Source of the DNA: Clostridia bacterium
Lineage (GTDB): Bacteria > Bacillota > Clostridia > Oscillospirales > Acutalibacteraceae
Direction of reading: 5' to 3'
NCBI GenBank assembly: GCA_017465085.1
Contig: JAFTWW010000050.1
Location: forward strand, 1-54,845
Length of the DNA stretch: 54,845 nucleotides
A program made the translations under genes and the position numbers. A model generated the notes under the pieces. The model saw only the letters and a list, made by a program, of their open reading frames with translations, had not been told where the DNA came from and did no database searches. Shown in pieces: positions 48,814 through 54,845 of the stretch (positions are counted from its first letter, which is position 1; the number at the start of each line of letters is the position of its first letter).

Positions 48814-49114
48814 CGAGTTTGAAATAAATCTTGAAAAGATTGGGATGTTCTTTTATGTAGTCAAATATCCAAGAAAAGTCATTTTCTTTGTGCGGTTGCT
48901 CGGATGCCTGTTTTTCGATCTGAGCCGCATAAACATTAGCCAATGCAGACACATCTTCATAATGAGCATAGAAGGTACTGCGCTCTATATCGGCAAGTTC
49001 ACATATATCTGTAACGGTAACGTCATGAAGTTCTTTACTTTGAAGTAAGGAAGCAAAAGCTGCATTTATGCTCTCCGTCATATCTCGATAGCGTTTATTG
49101 TTAGGGGTATTCAT
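48797..49114 (-). pseudogene. Truncated TetR-family regulator
   Basis: 105 residues: a full helix-turn-helix (SINAAFASLLQSKELHDVTVTDICELADIERSTFYAHYEDVSAL), then a short start of the ligand-binding domain that ends abruptly at KIYFKLG. TetR proteins normally have about 180-200 residues. The reading continues four residues into integrase sequence (VSQV) and stops. DNA binding may survive, dimerisation and ligand sensing probably not. Confidence 0.82.
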
Positions 49115-49124
49115 ATAACCTTCC

Positions 49125-49526
49125 TCATTTCATCAGCTCGTCTGTCAGACGAATAATTTCGGGCGCTATCTTTTCACGCTCTTTCTTTACGATGCGGTTA
49201 TAAAGAGGATAAGCGAGGCTTACAAGAACGATACCGACAATGCCAATCATAATCCCAATAAGCAGTGCCATATCTTCATATGCACCGAGGATTTTCGAAA
49301 ACTCAGACATAGTAAGGCTCATACCAATTCCCAAAAGCAGAGCGCCGATTACACCAAAGACAAGAGAAACTGCCTGAGCTTTTTGTGTAACACTTGCATC
49401 CAAGCGACGAAGCTGTGCCATCTTATCTTCTGTTTCTTCGGGTGCGGCATACTTTTTTCTTATTGCCTTTATTTCATCCTGCTCTTTTGCGGAGTAGGTG
49501 TAATTAAATGTTTCTTTGTTTTCCAT
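49125..49526 (-). CDS. Small two-helix membrane protein
   Basis: 133 residues: a charged N-terminal half (YTYSAKEQDEIKAIRKKYAAPEETEDKMAQLRRLD), then two membrane helices (about 53-73 and 85-108), and a basic tail. The family is frequent next to TetR genes in Clostridia, and the function is unknown. It precedes the truncated TetR gene by 10 bases on the same strand. Confidence 0.78.
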   Translation of the reverse strand: MENKETFNYTYSAKEQDEIKAIRKKYAAPEETEDKMAQLRRLDASVTQKAQAVSLVFGVIGALLLGIGMSLTMSEFSKILGAYEDMALLIGIMIGIVGIVLVSLAYPLYNRIVKKEREKIAPEIIRLTDELMK

Positions 49527-49538
49527 AATTCTTCCTCA

Positions 49539-50411
49539 CTATTTTAACGCTTTTAGCTTTTTACTGCTCTGCACGATCATATAAATCGCCATTATAATAA
49601 TAAAAACAGATACGACACCGCCTGTGGCTCCAAGTAATATCTTGCGTGTCAAGGCATCGGTGCTGCCATCACCAAATGTGGTCAGCATTGTAGATTCGAG
49701 AGTCAGCATTGAAACACAAGCGGCCGCAAGGCTGATCGCTTTTGATGCTGAGTAGACGGGACTGTTATATTTACGGTGCTTTATCATATTGATGATTGCC
49801 AATGTAAATGCGGTAAAGGTATATGCTGCCATTGTAATGGTTGTGATTTCGTGGTGATGAAAAGTTCTGTTCCAATACACCATAAAGAATACCATGACCG
49901 ACAAAGTCAAGTTCATCAGTAGAAATACCCAACCGCAAGTGCGGTATTTAATAAGTTCTTCTCGCATTTTCTCGCCTGGTTTATGTTTACTGGTATGGCG
50001 AACGAGAAGAAAACGCATAACCGCAAGGGCAATATAGTATCCCGCCATAGAATAGAACCAAAATGTATGATGCCAAAAGCCGAGACCTAACTGAAACACA
50101 GCATAAGCAGTGTTCCAAATCAGCGTACCATAAAGGGATACATTTACTCGAAGTCTTGTGTCATCTTGCCATCTTCTTGCGTATTTATTTTCTTCCTTAA
50201 AGGTCTTGAAGAAACAAATTAAGTACGGAATTCTCGCGCACCAGACCGTTAAGGTATAAAAAGCAAGCACGTAAGAAATAATGGCGGCTACCGACTCTGT
50301 TCCTAAAAACACCTTTGAGTATACGAGAAATACGGTGTCTATTGGAATTAAAATAATCATTATTGCGATGTGGGGAAACAGCAGGGCTTTTCCGAGCTTC
50401 TTCCAATCCAT
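49539..50411 (-). CDS. Multi-pass membrane protein of unknown function
   Basis: 290 residues with seven or eight membrane helices and a His/Trp-rich middle (GLGFWHHTFWFYSMAGYY, YWNRTFHHHEITTIT). No family is recognised. It is one base from the histidine kinase gene and thirteen from the following membrane protein gene, so it is part of the same transcript. Confidence 0.78.
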   Translation of the reverse strand: MDWKKLGKALLFPHIAIMIILIPIDTVFLVYSKVFLGTESVAAIISYVLAFYTLTVWCARIPYLICFFKTFKEENKYARRWQDDTRLRVNVSLYGTLIWNTAYAVFQLGLGFWHHTFWFYSMAGYYIALAVMRFLLVRHTSKHKPGEKMREELIKYRTCGWVFLLMNLTLSVMVFFMVYWNRTFHHHEITTITMAAYTFTAFTLAIINMIKHRKYNSPVYSASKAISLAAACVSMLTLESTMLTTFGDGSTDALTRKILLGATGGVVSVFIIIMAIYMIVQSSKKLKALK

Positions 50412-50412
50412 A

Positions 50413-51474
50413 TCAAGCCCTCCGTATCTTTACGGTGAAGGTCGTGCCAATGCCTACGGCACTTTCTACGCCCATTTCACCCTGCATAATGTCAACTACA
50501 CGCTTCACGAGTGCTAAACCAAGTCCATTGCCCTGAGCCGAATGAGAGGTATCACCCTGATAGAATTTTTCAAAGATATGTGCGCCGACTTCTGCAGTCA
50601 TTCCGCAACCGGTATCCTTGATCTTTACAATAGCGTGATGCTCGGTAGCACTAAGGCTGACACTCACGGTACCGCCTGCTTCGGTGAACTTAAAGGCATT
50701 GGAAAACAAATTGTTCCATACAAGGCTCAAAAGCTCTTCATCGGCTTTCACCTTAATATCTTCGGCAATATCAGTATCAATTTCAATTTCTGCCTTTTCC
50801 CACACATTTTCAAATTGCAGAAGGCACTCGCAAAGTTGTTCGCCTAAATCAAATTCAGAAGTTTTCGGGTATATCTGCTGATTTTCAAGGCGGTTGAGCT
50901 TTAATATGTTGGTCATCATCTCTGCCATACGGCGAGATCCGTCTGTTACACCTTTAGCATACTCAATACGTTTTTCCTTCGGCAAGTCATCAGCCTGCAA
51001 CAAAGTGCCGTAGTTCTGCATGACGGCAAGAGGGGTTTTCATTTCGTGGGATACGTTGGCAATAAAATCGGTGCGTAAGGTTTCTACACTTGAAAGTTCC
51101 TCTGCCATTTTATTGAAGCAGTCGATTACCTGATTGAAAGTATCATCTGTACCGAACTTGCTTTGCGGCTTTACTCTTACTGAAAAATCGCCTTGTATAA
51201 TTTTTTCTGCCGCATCTGTGATGCGTTTTACGGGGCGCTCTACTGTCAACTTTCTGCGAATAGTATCCAATATTGTAAATATAAGGCTCAAAAGCGCAAC
51301 ATTCCAAAAGGTTATTTTGGCGGCGGCACTAATATTGGCATCAGTCAGCGTGATCCCCAATGTATCTCGGAGTGTCGATACAAACAACATAGTGCAGCAG
51401 GTAATAACAAAGGCAACCATTATAAAGAACACAAAATAATGATTAAGCCATTTCAGAATACTTTTTATCTTCAC
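50413..51474 (-). CDS. HAMP-domain sensor histidine kinase
   Basis: 353 residues. Two membrane helices (about 12-33 and 52-72) with a short extracytoplasmic loop, HAMP (about 65-120), a DHp helix with the phospho-acceptor in FIANVSHEMKTPL, and ATPase boxes (LLSLVWNNLFSNAFKF, IKDTGCGM, GNGLGLALVKR). The short loop suggests it senses through the membrane or the ABC transporter, as in BceS/LanK-type systems. It overlaps the response regulator by four bases. Confidence 0.92.
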   Translation of the reverse strand: MKIKSILKWLNHYFVFFIMVAFVITCCTMLFVSTLRDTLGITLTDANISAAAKITFWNVALLSLIFTILDTIRRKLTVERPVKRITDAAEKIIQGDFSVRVKPQSKFGTDDTFNQVIDCFNKMAEELSSVETLRTDFIANVSHEMKTPLAVMQNYGTLLQADDLPKEKRIEYAKGVTDGSRRMAEMMTNILKLNRLENQQIYPKTSEFDLGEQLCECLLQFENVWEKAEIEIDTDIAEDIKVKADEELLSLVWNNLFSNAFKFTEAGGTVSVSLSATEHHAIVKIKDTGCGMTAEVGAHIFEKFYQGDTSHSAQGNGLGLALVKRVVDIMQGEMGVESAVGIGTTFTVKIRRA

Positions 51475-52142
51475 TTAATCACCGCCTTATAGCCGAGTCC
51501 GTGAACGGTTTTAATTTCAAAATCCTCACAGTCTGCTAACTTTCCACGAAGTTTTGTCATATATACGTCAACGGCTCTCGGTGCGGTTTCGGTATCAGCA
51601 TCCCAGAATTCGTCCATAAGCTGTGTTCTTGTAAAGGTCTTTTTGGGATAACTGAGGAGCTTGTAAAGTATGCTAAACTCACGATTGGTAAGAGATATTT
51701 CTTCATCGTCCAAATAAGCGGTGTGTTCATCAGCATCCATTACAAAGTTACCGATTTCAAGTTTTCTGCTTGATGCAATTTTAGCACGGCGGAGAAGTGC
51801 GCCTATACGCAAGAACAACTCGTCAAGATCAATCGGTTTTACCATATAATCGTCAACGCCGATACGAAATCCTCTTTGTTTAGAAGCAATATCATCACGG
51901 GCAGTCATAAAGAGAATAGGGATATCTTCGTTTAGCTCACGCACATTCCGTGCAAATTCAAAACCGTCAACGCCCGGCATCATAATGTCAGACACGATAA
52001 GATCAAACACATTCTCATAAAGTGCATCGTAAGCCTCGTTTGCATTAAGACAACCAGTGGCTTCATAGCCGCTATGGTTTAAAAACGAGCAAACTGTCTT
52101 GTTCAGTTCCTTATCATCCTCAACAATCAATATCTTAAACAT
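51471..52142 (-). CDS. OmpR-family response regulator
   Basis: 223 residues from ATG 52142 (GGAGGTAAC upstream; the longer frame to 52226 has no such site). The receiver has the acidic pair EDD, phosphoacceptor DLIVSDIMMPG and the conserved Lys in YMVKPID. The C-terminal winged helix is OmpR/PhoB type (LTNREFSILYKLLSYPKKTFTRTQLMDEFW). It probably controls the neighbouring ABC transporter genes. Confidence 0.93.
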   Translation of the reverse strand: MFKILIVEDDKELNKTVCSFLNHSGYEATGCLNANEAYDALYENVFDLIVSDIMMPGVDGFEFARNVRELNEDIPILFMTARDDIASKQRGFRIGVDDYMVKPIDLDELFLRIGALLRRAKIASSRKLEIGNFVMDADEHTAYLDDEEISLTNREFSILYKLLSYPKKTFTRTQLMDEFWDADTETAPRAVDVYMTKLRGKLADCEDFEIKTVHGLGYKAVIK

Positions 52143-52180
52143 CGTGTTACCTCCGCTTATTACTATATTAATGGTTGGTG

Positions 52181-52325
52181 AAACACTTTGTGTTTCAGTA
52201 TGTGAACTTTCACATACAATTTGCATTTAGTGCAAATTCCAACCTTAATGAAATTGCAAGTTGCTTGTCAATATACATTGACAAGCGGCAAATATATTTG
52301 CCGAAAAACAATTATAATTGTTTTT
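52181..52325. repeat. Chain of six short hairpins
   Basis: AAACAC/GTGTTT (52181-52195), GTATGTGA/TCACATAC (52198-52217), AATTTGCA/TGCAAATT (52218-52238), CTTGTCAAT/ATTGACAAG (52264-52285), CGGCAAA/TTTGCCG (52286-52303), and AAAAACAAT/ATTGTTTTT (52304-52325, loop four). Each has perfect arms and a loop of three to five bases. Confidence 0.88.
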
Positions 52326-52473
52326 TCAACTACTTTCAATTTTAATTCATTATACAGTATAACATCCAAATGTTAAAGTTTTGTTTGCGTTTCGAGGTTT
52401 TTTGAAAAAATATACTTATATTTTAGCTTTTTGTTATTCATAACTGAACAACACAATTCTTAAAAAGTGTTGA

Positions 52474-52514
52474 TTTCAAAAAAATCAAGGCAACGCCGAG
52501 CTGACGTTGCCTTG
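52474..52514 (-). terminator. Terminator of the ABC transporter operon
   Basis: CAAGGCAACG and CGTTGCCTTG arms (52486-52514) followed on the minus strand by a run of T's. Confidence 0.85.
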
Positions 52515-52519
52515 AATCA

Positions 52520-53329
52520 TTATACCAAACTTGTTTTCTTTAGCACTACTTTGCTGATTGCACCGAGTCCTACTGCAAACAATGCGCCGCCTGCAAGACA
52601 TAAGGCTACATTCATTATCGTTGAACCGAGGGGAGTGATCATCGAAACCATCATAAAAAGCAGCATCCCGCCACCAAGAGAACCGCACAGCGCAAGCCAA
52701 GCTTTCTGCTTTGCCGCAACACTAATCAGCACGAAGATGGAAACGAACACAAGCATCAGAAATACTTTCGCCAACATACACATCACAATATTTCCTGCAG
52801 TCAGTCCGTGAAGGTCAAAGGAAAGTCCTGCAATCGCACCGCCAAGCATAGAACCGATAAAATACAGTATCAGCATAATAGAACCGCAAACAAAGCCGGC
52901 AAGCGTTTTGGAAATAATGTAATCGCCTTTCCTCGCACGAACAGTAAAGAGGTTCTTGGCATATCCGCTTCTGAAATCGTCAGAAATGAATAAGCAAATA
53001 AACACAGCAACCGCCATAAACATCATATTGATATTGCACATCATAAAGACATCCATACCACCCATAGTTTCGCCACCGGGAAGTGTGCCAATGTTCTGCC
53101 AAGTGTTTTCGGGGCCGACCATTACTGTTTCTGCACCTGTTTGCGGATCAACAGAAACAGAGCCGTCCATCATTGCCATCATAACGGTCATCAAAATCGG
53201 CAGAATGAGTGCACAGGCAAGTAAAATGTAAAATAATTTGGACTTGAACATTCTCTTGAAGTCCACCTTAAGCATACTTCCGAGCCGATCACTAAAGCTG
53301 ATTTTTTCAAAATTTACTTTGCTTTCCAT
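52520..53329 (-). CDS. ABC-2 type permease (lantibiotic/bacitracin-export-like)
   Basis: 269 residues with six membrane helices and a larger outside loop (about 55-110, GAETVMVGPENTWQNIGTLPGG). FISDDFRSGYAKNLFTVRARKGDYIISK is the family's cytoplasmic motif, also present in the partner permease (YKSGYVKQLFTTHAKKQDYMISK). Ends a three-gene ABC cassette. Confidence 0.88.
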   Translation of the reverse strand: MESKVNFEKISFSDRLGSMLKVDFKRMFKSKLFYILLACALILPILMTVMMAMMDGSVSVDPQTGAETVMVGPENTWQNIGTLPGGETMGGMDVFMMCNINMMFMAVAVFICLFISDDFRSGYAKNLFTVRARKGDYIISKTLAGFVCGSIMLILYFIGSMLGGAIAGLSFDLHGLTAGNIVMCMLAKVFLMLVFVSIFVLISVAAKQKAWLALCGSLGGGMLLFMMVSMITPLGSTIMNVALCLAGGALFAVGLGAISKVVLKKTSLV

Positions 53330-53330
53330 C

Positions 53331-54230
53331 TTATTTGCCTCCCTTCATTAGATCAATATAGTATTCTTCCAGACCGATTTTATCGGTATGAATTTCTGTC
53401 ACACAGATGCCGTTTTCGTAAAGATAAGTAACAACATCTTCGGGTGTTGTCAAATCGTAAACACGAATATATCCCGCTTCATCTTCTTCCACTCGGGAAT
53501 ACTTACAGCCGAGAAGCATCTTTGTACGGTTTATTTCTTCGCTTTGAAGTGCCACATAAGTACGGCAGCTTGCATCAAGCTCAGCGGCGGTCATTTCCAC
53601 GATCATTTTTCCGTGACGAATAATGCCATAGTGCGTTGCAACCTTTTGTAGTTCTCCAAGCAGATGGGAGGACACAATAATACTGCGTTTACCGTCTTTA
53701 ATAATGTCAGTAAACACCTCTCGCATAATACGCATACCGTCAGCATCCAGACCGTTCAAAGGCTCATCGAGAACAAGCAACGTGGGATTGCCCAACAGAG
53801 CCATTGCAATGCCGACTCTCTGCTTCATACCAAGGGAACAGTTTTTGTACTTATTGCCTGCTGCACCCTCCATACGCACCATTTTCAGAACCTTAACGAC
53901 TTCCTTTTCCGCATCAGGAATACGAAGGTTCGCCGCCTGTAGCATCATATTATCCCAAACGGTAAGTCCGGGGAAACAACCGGGAGCTTCAATAAGAACA
54001 CCCATCTTAGCTCTCACGGTTTCATCCGTATAATCCTTTCCGTATAGTTTAATGGAACCGCCGCTTGTGGGGATCAACCCGCAGATCATTTTCTCTGTGG
54101 TAGATTTTCCGGAGCCATTTTCTCCTATAAATCCGTAGATAGCGCCCATCGGCACAGTCATATCAAGACCGCAAACGGCTTGCTTGGGGCCGAAATTTTT
54201 AGATAAGTTTTTGATTTCTACTGCATTCAT
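53331..54230 (-). CDS. ABC transporter ATPase (LanF/BcrA type)
   Basis: 299 residues. Walker A GENGSGKST, signature CSLGMKQRVGIA, Walker B LLVLDEPLNGLD, and the C-terminal extension typical of BcrA/LanF proteins. It powers two permeases on either side, for self-protection against or export of a peptide antibiotic or lipid II binder. One base precedes the next gene. Confidence 0.93.
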   Translation of the reverse strand: MNAVEIKNLSKNFGPKQAVCGLDMTVPMGAIYGFIGENGSGKSTTEKMICGLIPTSGGSIKLYGKDYTDETVRAKMGVLIEAPGCFPGLTVWDNMMLQAANLRIPDAEKEVVKVLKMVRMEGAAGNKYKNCSLGMKQRVGIAMALLGNPTLLVLDEPLNGLDADGMRIMREVFTDIIKDGKRSIIVSSHLLGELQKVATHYGIIRHGKMIVEMTAAELDASCRTYVALQSEEINRTKMLLGCKYSRVEEDEAGYIRVYDLTTPEDVVTYLYENGICVTEIHTDKIGLEEYYIDLMKGGK

Positions 54231-54245
54231 AGTTTCGACCTCCTT

Positions 54246-54845
54246 TTAATAAACATCGCTCTTGGTAAGTATCTTTGTACCGAGAAAGTTATAGAAGAAT
54301 GTCCACGCCACAGATACTACGATACAAATAACCAAGGTTCCAACATTACTTGCAAGACAGGCATTGACGGATGAACCGTACAGGAAGATATTAAGGAACC
54401 CTGCGGGAATAGACAGGTTTTCCACAATAGCAGCGGCACCGATAATCAAAATACCTGTTCCGAAGAAGAAGCTGGAAGCAATAGAAATGCCAAAATATCT
54501 TCTGAAAATAACATTGAGGAATGTGTAAAGGCTTGCCCAACCAAGACTCATAATCATCTTACCGAGAATAGCGATAATCAAAGAGCCTACATTGACAGTT
54601 GTTTCATAGCCCACAAGCAAACCGCCAACCGTACCACCGATCAGATAAGTAATGCACATACACGCCATTGCAAAGGCACATACAAGACTTTTGGAAATCA
54701 TATAGTCCTGTTTCTTTGCGTGGGTGGTAAAGAGCTGCTTTACATATCCTGACTTGTAGTCGTGACCGATAAAGATAGAAACCATGATACCGCCGAAGAT
54801 GAACACCATATTCATATTGGCATAGTCAGCGATGGTTCTGATTAC
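54246..54845 (-). CDS. ABC-2 type permease, 5' end beyond the window
   Basis: At least 199 residues; the frame is still open at the last base (VIRTIADYAN precedes the first Met in view), so the start lies outside. Six-helix permease like the one at 52520, with the motif FIGHDYKSGYVKQLFTTHAKKQDYMISK. First visible gene of the cassette. Confidence 0.85.
   Translation of the reverse strand, partial: VIRTIADYANMNMVFIFGGIMVSIFIGHDYKSGYVKQLFTTHAKKQDYMISKSLVCAFAMACMCITYLIGGTVGGLLVGYETTVNVGSLIIAILGKMIMSLGWASLYTFLNVIFRRYFGISIASSFFFGTGILIIGAAAIVENLSIPAGFLNIFLYGSSVNACLASNVGTLVICIVVSVAWTFFYNFLGTKILTKSDVY

Larger units (their letters stand above)
52143..52519. other. Gene-free stretch with hairpin chain before the response regulator
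   Basis: 377 bases between the ABC permease and response regulator genes. It contains six short perfect hairpins in line (52181-52325), AT-rich sequence, and the terminator of the ABC operon. Confidence 0.75.

Overview
The window looks like a chromosomal stretch from an anaerobic, Gram-positive, gut-type Clostridia (Oscillospirales or a relative; an inference). The evidence is holB next to ricT, abundant ferredoxin-type proteins, AGGAGG ribosome sites, consensus TTGACA/TATAAT promoters with 17-base spacers, an ECF folate transporter under a THF riboswitch, and palindromic intergenic repeats of the kind seen in such genomes.

Layout. 0-3 kb: two secreted proteins, one joining a ricin-type lectin region, two Trp-Gly-Trp repeats and a clan CD (CHAT/caspase-like) peptidase-like domain. 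3.3-6.4 kb: a short ferredoxin, then the overlapping run trpS-holB-ricT. 6.5-10.1 kb: a tiny membrane protein, folT with its riboswitch, two tRNA-Ser genes surrounded by tRNA-derived repeats, a RadC-like gene and rsmA. 10.2-22.3 kb: housekeeping and transport genes (SPFH, DMT, XRE regulator, TAXI-TRAP importer, acyltransferase, GH4 glycosidase with divergent AraC regulator, MATE). 22.3-23.1 kb: an AIM24-family protein.

23.3-33.7 kb is the centrepiece: a 12-gene same-strand operon for a glycyl-radical-enzyme bacterial microcompartment (BMC). It encodes a B12-independent diol dehydratase-like enzyme and its activase, a permuted shell protein, an EutP/PduV GTPase, a zinc alcohol dehydrogenase, two hexamer shell proteins (one with a second internal start), a pentamer vertex protein, a CoA-acylating aldehyde dehydrogenase, a tandem-domain shell protein, a DeoR regulator and a class II FbaA-type aldolase. 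The two dehydrogenases carry N-terminal helices, and the aldolase a C-terminal helix, of the encapsulation-peptide type. The dehydratase has an internal insertion of about 54 residues with a similar helix. A reasonable model is that a (deoxy)ketose phosphate is split to DHAP plus a hydroxyaldehyde, which is reduced to a diol, dehydrated to an aldehyde, and disposed of as acyl-CoA and alcohol. No PduL, iron-type alcohol dehydrogenase, sugar kinase or isomerase is encoded here.

33.8-46.4 kb: alpha/beta hydrolase, Crp/Fnr regulator and divergent iron-sulfur protein, a prohibitin-like SPFH protein, Na/Pi symporter, paired CHR proteins, a trx-trxB-bcp redox group, a yybP-ykoY (Mn2+) riboswitch before a P-type ATPase, tRNA-Glu and tRNA-Met, and birA. 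46.5-54.8 kb is accessory: tRNA-Pro, a DnaQ-like exonuclease/BRCT protein, a broken integrase fused at a deletion junction to a truncated TetR gene, two membrane proteins, a two-component system, and a lantibiotic-type ABC transporter that runs off the end.

Starts were moved inward wherever a ribosome site or promoter argued for it. Function calls come from motif recognition without database searches.
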